A stretch of DNA of 59,123 nucleotides, from NCBI GenBank assembly GCA_015680685.1, contig MNCI01003964.1:1870-60992 (forward strand). The letters run 5' to 3'. The stretch is from Gnetum montanum. Its lineage: Eukaryota > Streptophyta > Gnetopsida > Gnetales > Gnetaceae. Under the pieces are notes generated by a model, which did no database searches, was not told the DNA's origin, and saw nothing but the letters and a program-made list of their open reading frames with translations. This document shows positions 46,353 to 58,821 of the stretch, one piece after another; within the stretch, counting starts at the first letter, position 1, and every line of letters begins with the position of its first letter. The translations under genes were made by a program, and so were the position numbers.

Positions 46353-47219
46353 TGATGAACAGCGAGATACCCCTACACCCAACCATACAAATCACTAAGG
46401 TGTTTATTTGTGATCTAGTCGAATTTCATGGACCTATAGTTCTCTAGTACACTAGTTCTTCTAGGAAGTGAAATGGATGTTGAGAACATTCGTTGTCTTC
46501 CCAACTACACTTATGAGGCTCAAAGGTATGGTTTAAGTATAATTGAGGTACATGATTTTTATTGTTTTATGTTTTATAAATGTATTCACCGACAATAAGA
46601 ATGAAAATTGGAGTAATTTAAAATCTAATTTATTTACTGCCTATCTAGCCTAACATAGTAATCATCCCACTTTCCTAGACACATCTTGAACACATATAGT
46701 ACTATTGGGCTCCCAAACATTAAACATTGTTAGGTTATCAAGTACTATATGTATGTTGGAAGTGCTAGTGCTTGTGTTCATTAACTACTAGAAAGTAATT
46801 TCTTAATTCAAATGCATTAAAGTAAAGTGCATGAAAGTAAAGTGGATTAAAAGAAATGTTAATCTATTCTTAGTGCTACAAGGATTTTCAAAAGAGTTCA
46901 TTTTATTTCCATCATATTTCTATGCCTAGGTACATCAGTGTTCGAACAAAGAACCATACACACTTAGACTCCTTCTGCGAGCACTTAGGAAATATTCTAA
47001 CTTTAGAGAAAATAAACTATAAGAGATTCACTATTTTAACTAAAAACTAAAAAATAACTACCAAATCAAAAGCCCAAGCACTATATTTATAGGCCATAGT
47101 ATACCCCCTAACTTTAGATACCCAACATCGCATCAAGGCCTCGACGTCAGATACCCGATGTTGCAGCTTTGACGTTGTATATATGATGTTGGAGCATGAG
47201 AAAAAAATGATTTTCATCA
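46353..47219 (-). repeat. 3' LTR, family A (minus copy)
   Basis: In plus orientation it starts TGATGAACAGCGAG and ends TTTTCATCA before the polypurine tract. The complement of TATAAATA lies at 47084-47091. U3 keeps CGACGTC, ACATCGGGTATC and GCGATGTTGGG motifs. Confidence 0.9.
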
Positions 47220-47231
47220 TGCCCCCATGAT
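47220..47231 (-). promoter_or_regulatory. Polypurine tract (family A, minus copy)
   Basis: On the minus strand ATCATGGGGGCA directly precedes the TGATGAAAATC start of the 3' LTR. Confidence 0.85.
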
Positions 47232-49320
47232 TGAATGAAAAATCATCCTCGAGTGAAGAAGCGGAGGAATAAATTTCTTACAAAATATATTAGGTAAGTG
47301 TGGGATTATTAACTAACATACAATTGACTTAGATGGAATAATAGACTTTGAGTGCCCAAGTGTATAGAGATACAACTTTTTATAAAATTGGGTGTTCATG
47401 ATAAGAGAAGGGAACACCCTAGATAACACTGACATCCAACACCTCTTAGTAGTAGAAGAATGAGAGAGAAGATCCAATGATCCTGAATAGTCCTCATTGT
47501 GTGGTATTGTTGCATCATCCTTGGTGAAGGTAATCCTACTTCGAGTCCATGCTTTCTACTATAATCACAATAGAATCATGAATTAGTATGCAATGTGTAA
47601 CACATAAGTGTTAAATGCCTTATCTCGTTGGTGGTTACACTCAGCTAAGTTGTGATTGTGGTAGATTGATTCCTTTAGTAGTGTTAGTAGGAAGGTTGAC
47701 AAATAGGGTAACATAGATAAGTGATCCATTAACTTTGAAAAAGTTTAACACAAGGAAATACTTGAAGAGGGTGTAAGAATTTACAACAATAGAAATGAAA
47801 ATTCAATAAAAAATGTTGTGAAGATGTGCACAATTGGATATCATTGATGGGGTAAACAAAAAGAATTTAATTGTAAGAGAGTCTAAAGGTAAAGAACTTA
47901 ACTAACACAACCAAAATATATGCAAGTGGATCCTCCCCAAAGCAGGCACAAGCCTTTTATGCCCTTGCATAACTTCAAACCATAGAGTCTGTGGGCTCTA
48001 TGAATGATTAATGGTTACAAAAGATTAAGTACAAAAACTTGAAAGAAACTAGCTAAGAATTTCGACACATCAAACCAGGACATCGAACTAGAACATGAAA
48101 TCAGTAGTGAGGTGAGACATGGAAAGCATAGATGGATGAGAGAGAGTGGAATGGAGTTCCTAATTAAGGTCACATGAAATCCCTTGTGGATTTTATGGTT
48201 AAATAACTTGATAGGATTCATCCTTAGTCTAGACCAAAACCAACCACATTCAGTGACTTTGCATCATCATTCTAAGATCAGTTCATCCCTTGAGACACAA
48301 GAGTGCTCCCACAGCATAACCAATGTTCCTTATTAGAGAAGTAGTAGGAAGTGAGGAAGGGCCTTAATTAGAGGGAACTAGTCCCATAACTAGTGCTTGT
48401 AGCCCATTTATTTTGTCTAAGGGATGTGCTTTGAATTTTCATTATTATTATTTTTGAAATGGGAACCACACCATGCAAAGGCACATGCATTTATTTTGTC
48501 CAAGGGATGTGCTTTGAATTCTCATCATTTTTTTCTTCTAATGAGAACCACACCATGCAAGGACACATGCATTTATTTTGTCCAAGGGGTGTGCATTAAA
48601 TTCTCATCATTGTTTTCTTTTTTGATGAGAACCACACCATGCAAGGACTTATTCAACTTCCTTTTATTGATCAACATAGAACAATAATAAATCCATGAAA
48701 ACACACATGCACCTAGGCAAATAGAAAGACACAAAGAATACCAAATCCCCTTGAAGCCACACCCTATTCAAACCTTTGAATCATTCCCAATTTTGGAAAC
48801 TACCAGAGGTACAAGTGTATTAAATTTTTGTTAATGAAAAATGGACTACACATTTCCAAAATAAGAAAAACCATAGAGTTTGTGGATGGGTGGATGTTGT
48901 GGACTCATTGAATGTTGCATGAAAAAGAAACAATGTCCTAATTATCCATAACAAAATTCAAGGCTAGAAACTAGACACCAACAATCAAATAATTAAAGTA
49001 GTACATACCATCATCAAGCAACTCATTACCAATGTACCTAGCACTTATTAATAAAAAGTTAGACAATCACACCAAATAAAATAAAATAAAATATAAAAGA
49101 AAGTGTAAAATATTTTAAAAATAGTAATTATACTAACAATGGTGTAAAAAAAATTAGAAAAGATTAATAACATGAAAAAAAAAGATGTAAAATAAAGAAT
49201 GTGTAAAAAAAAAGTTGTAAAAAAGATGTGTAAAATAAAAAGTTGAAAAACTGAGGAGCCACTTATATGGTTAGCATGGATGGCCATCTTCCCCACAACT
49301 AAGTTGAAAGGAGGAGATCT
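47232..49320 (-). other. Family A integrase-to-polypurine spacer (minus copy)
   Basis: Homologous to 32116-34096 and 25626-27550. It has no env-like frame. It contains a three-unit tandem repeat at 48405-48650 that the other copies lack. Confidence 0.65.
48405..48650. repeat. Tandem repeat, three units of 82-83 bp
   Basis: Units start at 48405, 48488 and 48570, each with CATTTATTTTGTC, GGGATGTGC (GGGGTGTGC in the third), GAATTCTCAT-type and GAACCACACCATGCAA blocks. The homologous sites near 32770-32880 and 26210-26320 have a single copy. The expansion made an 87-codon plus-strand frame (48424-48687) with an internally repeated sequence, which is not a gene. Confidence 0.85.
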
Positions 49321-50700
49321 AGAATATTGAGCATGGTTTTCCATCTGATGAGTCGTTTGTTGTATTGGCTAGCTTATGCTCATGGAAAAGTTTAATTTGT
49401 TGAATGTTGACTAGTTGTTTCTTGTTTGGGCTCTCAGGTTTGTAGATCACCATGGCCCTAGAACAAAAATTTTTGTAAATGGTGTAAGGTCCTTTCCACA
49501 ACATTTGGAACTTAGTTCGTTGAGGTATGTGTGTGTGGTTCCAATAGAGAACCTCATCCCCTGGTTGAAATTTAACATTTTTGATTTTTAGGCCATGACG
49601 CTTTTTGTTGTAGGTCTTGTATAACTCATTAGATGATAGGGCTACCAATCGGTTTTTGTCTAGCAGGTTGAGATTTATTAGTTTTTCTTTTTGTGCTAGA
49701 CTCAAGTCAAGGTTGAGGTCACAAGCTATTCAAAGTATATGGAGCTTGGATTGAATAGGAAGTATTGATAATTTTTTGTACACAAGCTCATAGGGAGAGT
49801 AGTCTATGTGAAGTTTCCATGTTGAGTAATAGGCCCAAAGGGCAGCGTTAAGTTTTGTGCTCTAGTATTTTCTATACTTGCTAACAATTCTTGTTAATAT
49901 TCTTGTCATTTCCCAATTGGTAACCTCAACTTGACCATTAGCTTGGGGATGGTAAGGTGTTATGAGTTTATGTTCAACTCCTAAGCATTACATGAGCTTC
50001 CAAAAGGTAGTGCCTATAAAGTGAGTTCCATTATCAAAATTTAATGCATGTGGCACACCAAACCTATTTACAACATTTTTTAAAAAAACTGAGTAGCAAT
50101 AGAAGATGTATAGTTGTTGATAGTTGTTGCTTCTACCCATTTTGTACAATAGTCAATAGCGACTATGATCTGCACCTTTCCATTTAACATGGCTGTGATG
50201 GGACCCATGAAATCAATGCCCCAGATGTCAAAGGGTTCCAGTGGTTGAATCCATTGTTGAGATTCCTCCATTCGAGTAGTCATACTACAATCTCGTTGCA
50301 ATCATTCATAAGAGTAGATGTAATGGTGAGCATCCTTGAAGAGTGTTCGCCAATAGTACCCTACCATCAAGATTTTAATGGTTGTGCATCTCCCAGCATA
50401 GTGTTCTCCACAAGGACCTTCATGAGCATTTTGGAGAATGCACAATTGATCAGCATCAGGGACACACCAATGAACCAAACCATCAACACACACCTTGTAG
50501 AGATGTCCATTGATTTGCATGAAGTGTTTTACCTAGTGAAGAAATTGCTATTTCTTCCAATGGTCCAACACTTGTGGCATCTCCTGAGTGAGAAGATAGA
50601 TGAGAATGCCAACATACCAATTAGCCTCATTAGGCAATTATTTAGTTATAGCCCCAACAAAGAGGATTTCATTAGGAAACATATCAAATAATGGATCTCA
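49321..50700 (-). pseudogene. Family A integrase (minus copy, few breaks)
   Basis: The minus strand reads INGHLYKVCVDGLVHWCVPD, then HEGPCGEHYAGRCTT and GYYWRTLFKDAHHY. The core has Asp (complement of 50212-50214, IDFMGPITAM), Asp (50033-50035, FDNGTHF) and Glu (49925-49927, NGQVEVTNW), with D-35-E spacing. The C-terminal part at 49705-49320 is open (KFQPGDEVLYWNHTHIPQRT, MLWKGPYTIYK). There are about five stops in all, at former Arg, Trp or Gln codons, and one in the zinc-binding region. Confidence 0.88.
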
Positions 50701-52000
50701 TTCCTCTTATCATCACAATGCAACCAAGGCAAGTAATAAATGACCACATTCTCAGTGCCCTTTTGATCTACCATTCCAAGATCGAATTCCTGCAAGATCA
50801 CCAACCACTATATGACATGAGGGCTCACTATTGTCTTGTTCATTAGGAAGAAAATGGAACTGTGGTCCATGTGCATAAACACCTTGTATCCAAGCACATA
50901 ATGCTTGAACTTTTCTAGAGCAAACACCACTACCATCAACTCTTTTTTTTGTGGTGATGTAGTTCACTTGTGTGTCCACAATGCTTTGGCTAGCATAGTG
51001 GATGTAGTATGGATGTTTCTTGTCATCTAACTACATCAACATAGCTCCCAATGCATAATTTGATGCATCTATCATGATATAAAATGGCCTGTACCAGTCA
51101 GGTGCTTGTAAAATTATAGTTTTTACAAGTTTCTCTTTCAGCTATTAGAATGCTTTTTCACATTTGGTGGTCTAGATAGAGGGAGCATCTTTCTTTATCA
51201 GCTCCACTAATAGTTTTGCGATCTTAGAGAAATTCTCTATGAATCACCAATAGTAGCCAGTATGTCCAAGGAATGGCCAAACATCCTTGATAGTTTTTGG
51301 TTGGCAAGTTATTCCTTTGATGACCCTTATTTTCTCAGGGTCTACCTCAATTCCTATATGCGATATTCTATGTCCCAATACAATGCCCTCCTAGATAGTT
51401 AAGTGGCTTTTCTACTAATTGAGCTGCAAGTTAGTTTCAACACATCATCTTAGAGCTTGCTCAAGGTAGTCTAGGGCCTTCTCAAATGTAGTTCAATAAG
51501 TGGAGAAGTCATCCATGAAGACTTCCATACCACTACCAATCAGCTGTTGAAAAATGCTTAAAACCAGGTGCTAAAATGTGGCAAGGGCATTGCATAAATC
51601 AAATGGCATCTTGCGATATGCAAAAGTTCCCTGGGGACTCATGAATCTTGTCTTTTCTTGGTCCTCTAGTGTAATTTAAATTTGGTTATAGCCACTATAG
51701 CCATTTAGAAAACTATAGTAGCAATGCCCAGATATTATGTTGAGCACCTGATCAAAAAATGGAAATGGAAAATGATCTTTAAATATTACCATATTTAGTA
51801 GCCTAAAATCAATGTAGACCCACCATTTGCCTCTTTTCTTTGGCACAATTACGAGTGGACTAACCCACTCACTATTTTCAATGGGATAAATGAACCCCGC
51901 CTTAAGGAGTTGCTTGATTTCCTCTCTGATGATCTACTTTATTTTGGAATTCAATCACCTTTGTGGTTGTCTTTTTGGCTTCATGGTTGGATCAGTGTAG
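50701..52000 (-). pseudogene. Family A reverse transcriptase and RNase H (minus copy, broken)
   Basis: RT reads from about 51990 leftwards. The catalytic box MEVFMDDFSTY is intact (Asp-Asp as the complement of 51508-51513), unlike in the plus copy. RNase H includes FYIMIDASNYALGAM near 51085-51040 and a frameshift near 50945 inside a T run (complement of the A run). It ends with QKGTENVV near 50745. Stops interrupt the RT fingers and the connection region. Confidence 0.82.
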
Positions 52001-53100
52001 ATGCAATGGTGGCATATCCTAAGATCAATCTCTATGAGTTTAGAATATAACCAACCAAAAGATGCTAACCATTTTTCAACTACCTTCAATAGCATCATTT
52101 TTTGCTCTAGAGCAAGATTTGCATTGATTATGACTAGCTTCCCATTTTTCAAAAGTATATATTCCATTCCGACTTGTAGCATTTTTAGCTCAATGGGCCC
52201 TTTCTTAAAATTTTTAGGAATTCTGACTCTTCCCAGTAGGTATCATTGTCTATATCATCAGAGAGTTGGTGATGAACTTACTCTAGTTCATCCATGCCTA
52301 CGACATATGTGCATGTTAGGCTCTCAATCGGTTCCATGCAAAGTGTGCTACTCTTAGAATTAGTGGTTAGCCATTAGGTGCCCTCCTATTTTGTGACTAC
52401 TACATACAGACACCTTTGGATTTCTGCTTTTAGTGCATACTACTTATATGCAGAGATGGATGCTTGCTTTACAGCCTAGAGTTTCTGCACACAATTGCAC
52501 CATGTGTCGTTGTATGCGATGCATGGAACTCTCTTCTTCTCAATCTTTCCCAATGCATTTTCTTTAGATATTTCTAGGGAAAGATCTCTGATGTCCATTC
52601 TTGCATCAATGATACTTAGCCATGCCCTTCCCATGATGCTTGGGAAATCCCCTTTGTAGTTCTCCACTTTGATCACTAAGAAATTAGTAAGATAAGATCA
52701 CTCATAGATAGTGGTCACAAAGTCTTCTACTAGTCCCAATGGAACAGTGATAGACTGGTCTACTAATTCTAATCTTATGTTGCTCTTCTTGAGAGGAGGC
52801 AAGTTCCATGTGATGTACATCTCAGGAGAAATTAAATTGACACTAGAACCTAAATCGAGAAGAGCCTTGCATAGTTCATTCCTAGAAATCTACAAATAAA
52901 TTAGAGGACTTCCAAGATCAGCTAATTTCCTAGGAAGGTTTCTAGCACAGATCTAATTAGATATAGTATGAGTAAGCATGATTGTATGGATCTTGGGCAG
53001 ATTTTCATTTGAAGGGGACTCAAAGGTATTAGTTACAAAGAAAAATGTAGGAGCAGGGTTGTCAACCATGGATGTATGTGAGGGCTTAGGTGGACTATGA
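52001..53100 (-). pseudogene. Family A protease region (minus copy, broken)
   Basis: The active-site region reads ALLDLGSSVNLISPEMY, with Asp as the complement of 52854-52856. The Ser/Thr of D-S/T-G is Leu here. SNIRLELVDQSITVPLGLVE and a clean stretch 52676-52476 (KVENYKGDFPSIMGRAWLS, IEKKRVPCIAYN) follow. The linker to RT (KNGKLVIINANLALEQK, 52150-52100) is readable. Confidence 0.83.
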
Positions 53101-55493
53101 GGTCAAAAGTATTTGATCCATCTAATTGATCAACCGGTTGTAAGTTAACAACCCTCATAGCATTGCCTTGTTGCAGTCGTTCTTCCTACATAGGTGGAGT
53201 AGGTAGTAGCTATGCAGGTGGAGGAGGAACATGTGTAGGAGTAGGAGGAGGATAAGGGTAAGAGGTGGTATCCCTTATTTCATGTGGAGAATATGGTTGG
53301 TAATAATTAGAAGGGTGGTAGTGAGGTTGAAAATTAGAGATATGATTGGAGTCATGTGGAGATAGGGGTTGCTAAAGGTAGTAACCATATAGCTCAGGCT
53401 ATCAATAAGGGTACTACTACCTTGGTGGTGCTAGCACCCAAGATTGTGGTTGTTGCTACTATTGATATTGCTCATATGATAGTGGTGGAGCTCCACTTGG
53501 ATAATATTTCTATTGTTGATAGAATTGCCTAAAATTTCCTTGGGGATATGGTAATCTCCTAGATATTTGCCTTTATGTAAGTCATGGATTTAAGGCATAC
53601 ATCCTAGAATTCTATAAGTGTGACACAACGGGGTAACATCCCTTAGGATGTACATACTGGTAGATGTCACACCCACCATCATTATCTGATTCACTATTTG
53701 TAACCTCTTTGATTGTAGCAACCTTTCCCTTACCTTTTTGATAAGCACGTTCAACTTCCTTGGACCTCCTACGTTCTTGGTCACTACCTTGTTCTTTGGA
53801 CTCTTCAACAATTTTGAGGATAGCTTGAAATATGCTATCCATGGAGCCCCATAACTAATCAACCTTGGCCATAATTTCAAATTGAAATTTTTGGAGTGGT
53901 AAGGTTTTCCTATTCACCACCTCATCAGATGCAGATTTGTCCTCATTATCATAGAATCAAACCTCTCTCTTGCAAATGGAAGGATCATAGTTGTACTCTT
54001 TTGCATTTTCTTTTTTTCTTAATTCACCCTCCTCTTTAGCTACATGCTCAATTAATCTTTGTATCTAATGGAAACTTAATTATGATAGTCACCCTTGGGC
54101 ATAGACACTAAGGGTTCTCCTCATTTCTAATTGAAGCCTGTCTACAATGTGGCGAAGTTGATCTAGTTGAGAATAACCATTGCTAGGACATTTGTGCATT
54201 AAGAAATAGTATTGGCCAATGGTGGCATCCAAGGGTTTGTGTGTTCCTTGTTTCCATCCTTGGATTTTCCTTCTCAAGTTGGATACTTTGGAGTATGTTT
54301 GATATTTATCATTGAAAAACTCAAGCATGGTACTCCATCATTTGATATATTCTAGCTCTAAGAACTGGTACTAGTTCTTTGCTTCTTTAATGAGTGTCCT
54401 AGGGAACAACTTAAGTTTCTACCACTCATTCTCTATGTTCTACAAAGGCACATGCATCTTGTATAGCTTGGAGATGGTTCTATAGATTAGAGTTATATCT
54501 CCCTTCAAATCAAGGAATATTGTTCATATCTAACCTTTTGATCTAACTATCCTTCACATGCCCTATTAGAATTCTTACTACCTCTATGATATTAAGCATA
54601 CTGCAAGTAGCAAGAAAAGGCTCATCGAAGCCTTGATCATGGTGCCTATGATGCCCTCTACTTTGCCTTTGTTCATGGCAATGTGCCTCTTTTAAATGTC
54701 TATGCCCTTGATCTTGCCTTTCTCGATGGTCATTTTTGTCATTTCAGTCATTTTGGTCCCGTTGGTTATTTTGGCCACCCCCATCATGGTCTCACCTTCT
54801 ACGATCACAATCAGAGCTAGAGGAAGATGATGATGATGACAAAGGGGAAGAGAAGGAGAACTAGCACCATCAGGGTGCTTGCTACTACCTCTTCAATGAT
54901 CGCAACCATGATCATGATCCTGCTTTTTGTTCGCATCCTTGCCTTGACTTACCCTTCCAAATCCTTCTTTGTTATTGAATCCATTTTTACCAAAACTAAG
55001 ATTGTAAATTGTGGACTACAAGTTCTAGTTTTGACCTTCTTCACTGAAGTCAAAGAGAGGAGTTTCATTGAATGGAAAACCCCCAAAGAAGGATTCTCCA
55101 CCAACTTGTTGGTATGAAAAGAATGGAGAATCATTAAATCTTTTTTCCTTCAAAGATTCATAGCACTATTCTAGCTATCAATCTTGTAGATGTTGTTGTA
55201 GTGGGATGATAATCCCTAGCATCAGTATCTTACACAACATACTCAACATGATGTTCCTGAATACCATATTGTATAAGCATTTAGTAGAGCATTGCAAGAC
55301 TAGATTGATCGAGTGGCAACACAATGTTGCCCTCTATGTTATGCCATCGTAGCTATTCATCCTAGTGTAGGATGAAGGTGAAGTTTGGTATGTACTCATC
55401 AAGATGAGCATATACTATTCAATACTATTGAGGCACTAGCTAATAAGATTTATTAGACTTAGGCAAAGAATTTCTCCTGTGAGAAAAATACAT
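53101..55493 (-). pseudogene. Family A gag and hinge (minus copy, broken)
   Basis: It starts with ATG at the complement of 55493-55491 (MYFSHRRNSLPKSNK). An N-terminal block EYIPNFTFIL is followed by an Asp/Ser/His-rich hinge near 55000-54750. The gag core at 54330-54089 is open (MLEFFNDKYQTYSKVSNLRR, GYSQLDQLRHIVDRLQLEMR). The Glu/Lys-rich segment at 53880-53590 includes DGGCDIYQYVHPKGCYP, and a Pro/Gln/Tyr-rich tail reaches about 53200. Stops are frequent in the hinge. Confidence 0.82.
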
Positions 55494-55633
55494 TTTTAGT
55501 TAGAAAAATAAAAATGACAGTGTGCTTTTCGATATTTTTGTAGTAATCTTAAGATGTGATGTGACTCTAAGGTTCATTCCAATGATTTAAATAATTTCAC
55601 TAGGTCCTAGATAGTGCATAAAAAAAGCCAAAA

Positions 55634-55653
55634 GATCCTTGGCAACAATGCCA
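55634..55653 (-). promoter_or_regulatory. Primer-binding site, tRNA-Asp type (family A, minus copy)
   Basis: On the minus strand TGGCATTGTTGCCAAGGATC follows the 5' LTR after one base. It is close to the complement of the plant tRNA-Asp 3' end (TGGCGCCGTTGCCGGGGATC). Confidence 0.85.
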
Positions 55654-55654
55654 A

Positions 55655-56488
55655 TGATAAGTAGCAAGGTACCCCTATGTCCAACCATACGAATCACTAA
55701 GGCAGTTATGCACAATTTGGTTAAATTCCATGGACCTATAGTTCTCTAGTATACTAGTTCTTCTAGGAAGTGAAATGGGTGTTGAGAATGTTCATTGTCT
55801 TCCCAACTACACTTGTGAGGCTCAAAGGTATGGTTTAAGAGTAATTGAGGTACATGATTTTTATCATTCTATGTTTTATAGATGTATTCACCTACAACAA
55901 GAATGAAAAGTGGAGTAAATTAAAATCAAATTTATTTATTGTCTATCTAGCCTAACACAAGTAACTATCCCACTTTCCTAGATACATCCTAAACATATAT
56001 AATGCTACTGGGCTACCAAACATTAAGTGTTGCTGTGTTACCAAGTACTATATGTATGTTTGAAGCAGTTGTGCTTGTGTTCATTAATTGCTGGAAAGTA
56101 CTTGCCTAATTCAAATGAATTAAAGTAAAGTGCATGAAAGTAAAGTGGATTAAAAGAAATGTTAATCTATTCTCAGTGCTACAAGGATTGTCAAAATAGT
56201 TCATTTTATTCCCATCACACTGCTACGCTCAAGTACATCGATGTTCGAACAAAGAACTGTACACACTTAGACTCCTTCTATGGGTACTTAGAAAATATTC
56301 TAACTTTGAAGAAAATAAACTACAAAAGCTTCACTATTTTGACTAAAAACTAGAAATTGACTGCCAAATCAGGAGCCTAGGCACTATATTTATAGGCCAG
56401 AGTATACCCCCTAACATTGAATACCCAACATCACAACTCCGACATTGGATATCCAATGTCAGAGCATGAGAAAAAATGCTTTTCATCA
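55655..56488 (-). repeat. 5' LTR, family A (minus copy)
   Basis: In plus orientation it starts TGATAAGTAGCAAGG and ends TTTTCATCA next to ATGAA. The TATA complement TATTTATA lies at 56387-56394. It lacks about 30 bp of U3 repeats present in the left LTR. Confidence 0.9.
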
Positions 56489-57580
56489 ATGAACATAGAG
56501 AAAAATCTCTATAACGTTTGTGTAAATGACATAGTTCATGAGTTTGTACCAAAGGAGAACCAACAAAGGATTTGACAATATATGCATCAAGGGCCTTATG
56601 ATGGCCATAACATTGAAAGATCAATAGCCATGAAAATCCTTATAGTAGGCTAATTTTGATCCATACTCTTCAAAGACATGCATCCCTTTGCTACATCCTA
56701 TATCAAATAGATAGTGGTGTAATAGCTTTTTTTAAGAAATCACACTAATGGAATTGACTACATGAAGACCATCTCCCCTTCATTAAATGGAAAAGCATAT
56801 ATTCTCAATGTTGTGGATGATTGTACAAAGGGACTCAAAGCAACTGCAATCACTAATTATACTATAATTACTAGTACCAAATTCTTTGAGAAACTTGTGA
56901 TAAACAAATTTGGCATGCCACAACTTCATATTTTAGCTAATGAAATAAACTTTAAAAATTAAATGTTAAAATGACTCATGTAATGCTTAATATTGAACAA
57001 AAAAATAACTACACCTTGCCATTCCGAAGCTATTAGTCAAGCCAAAATCGTAAATAGGGAGATTACTAAAATTTTAACCCACACTATCAGCAAATATATA
57101 AAATATTAGAATAAAAATCTTATCAATGCCTTATGATCATATATATCTATATTAAAACTTCCTATAGGATACTTTCTCTATGAACTAGTATCTAAAAAAT
57201 TGCCAAAATTACTAATTCAAGCTGAACTCTACAAACTAACAATTATATGTAACCTTCACTTGGATCTAACTTTAGAATAATGGAAGTGATTAATGAAACT
57301 AAATGTACTAGATGAAAATTTTATGGTTGTCCTTATGCATAGCAAAGTTTATAAAGCCTATAAGAAGAAGTGATTTAATATGAACATTAAACATCTAGAA
57401 CTACAACGAAGGGACAAGGTTCTATACTAAAATCCAAGACATGTGCCTTAATGTACAAAATTTTAGACAGTTTAGAAGGAATCATACATTACACATGTAT
57501 TTTATAGATTAATTACCTTTTATATTTACCATCCTTCAAAGTTATAAAATTTCATACTAGTCAATATACAACACATAAAA
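56489..57580 (+). pseudogene. Old Ty3/gypsy integrase, right half of insertion target (broken)
   Basis: It continues the frame cut at 46352: NIEKNLYNVCVNDIVHEFVP resembles the region before the zinc-binding domain. A 66-codon open piece at 56762-56962 (SLNGKAYILNVVDDCTKGLK, KLVINKFGMPQLHILANEIN) is the integrase core. EITKILTHTISKYIKY and the C-terminal KVLY-NPRHVP block run to about 57580. The order and wording resemble the family A integrase but are much more diverged, so it is an older or different Athila-like lineage. Confidence 0.72.
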
Positions 57581-58821
57581 TCATTTAGAAAATCCATGAA
57601 ACCATGAGCATCTTTACCATCATAATCACTATCATCCACTTTATCTTCTATATCATCTCCTTAAACATTATTCATACTAGAAATACCTCAATTTAAAATT
57701 AAGATCTAAGTGATATATTTATCGTTATATTTTTCACTTTTTTCTTTTATAATTTTTTATCATATTTCTATTTTTTCAAAATTTTTCTAATTATTTTCTA
57801 TTTTCTAATTCTTAATGCATTTTTCATTTCTTACTATTTTTAATTTATTTATAAATTTCTATTTTATTGAATCATTTACTTTATGAATTTGTAGATAGTA
57901 TCTATATTTTTGTTAATATAATTGTCAATCATGATGTAGGAATCATCCAATGTTGGAATTTCATCCTATGGCATTAAACTATAGAAAGAATGACTGCACA
58001 TGGTAATGAGATCACATTATCCATCCCTTCATTTCTATTAATAGGATGTCCTTATGACAAAAGTAATGTGATTCCTATCATATTAAAAACTTTAATTGAC
58101 CCATGAACACTATGCTTTAAAGGAAAAATGAAGGATCAAGGGGATGAATTAAGGTGTAGCATCACATGGAATTTATTGATTCTTTAGACTTCCATCATGG
58201 ATCCCACTAGCTTCACATTAATGGGTTACCACTTACATTTTCATTTTACTATGGAAATAACATTCAAAAATATTTTTTTCCTTTACTACATCACTAGAAA
58301 GGTAGGTCACCCATGTTTAAAAGTAGTTCTATGGAAAGGGTAACAAAATAATAATTAATTCATTCATATGGATTTATTCTTATGATATCATTAGAAAGGG
58401 ATGTGATTCATATCTAAGTATGCTATTTTCAATAATCCCATGATCCCTTGGACTAGTCCTATCATGTGACTAGAATAGCATGTGATCCATGTTTGAAGGT
58501 ACTTTTCTAATGGGAATACAATTATTATGAGGTTAAAAGGTAGAAAACTCATGTCTAAAGGTCCTTCTCAAACCAATGGCCAAGATCTACAAACTAAAAA
58601 TTATTAATTAATTTTATTCTCAAAAAATATTTAGCACGATATTTTCCCATTTTCCTATAAGTGGTAATGTCTTTATGTTGTGGTTAGTAGTCCCGTGGTG
58701 ATAGACCCAAGATGACATAATGCAATGTCACTAGTAGTGATTGTATTTCGTTTAAAATTCCTATAGATAGGTATAATGGTCATTTTAACTATGCATCATA
58801 TGTGGGATCCACTATGACAAT
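57581..58821. other. AT-rich stretch with short diverged repeats, no gene
   Basis: It probably includes the untranslated end of the old element above. Words of the type CATCACTAGAAAGG...CCCATGTTTAAAAGTA recur near 58288, 58386, 58463 and 58535, each strongly diverged. No LTR could be delimited. Confidence 0.4.

Larger units (their letters stand above)
46353..56488 (-). mobile_element. Athila-like family A element, minus-strand copy, all domains present but broken
   Basis: The LTRs are 867 and 834 bp. The perfect target duplication is ATGAA (46348-46352 and 56489-56493). In element sense the order is 5' LTR 56488-55655, tRNA-Asp primer site, gag, protease, RT, RNase H, integrase, 2-kb spacer, polypurine tract and 3' LTR. 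At 10.1 kb it is the best-preserved full-length member of the family here and serves as a reference for the interrupted plus-strand copy. Confidence 0.93.

Noticed and set aside
48424-48687. An 87-codon frame with an internally repeated protein
   Set aside because: It is produced by the 82-83-bp tandem repeat in a non-coding spacer, on the strand opposite to the element.
50245-50691. A 148-codon plus-strand frame
   Set aside because: It lies opposite the integrase zinc-binding region of the minus-strand element and is a shadow of that coding sequence.
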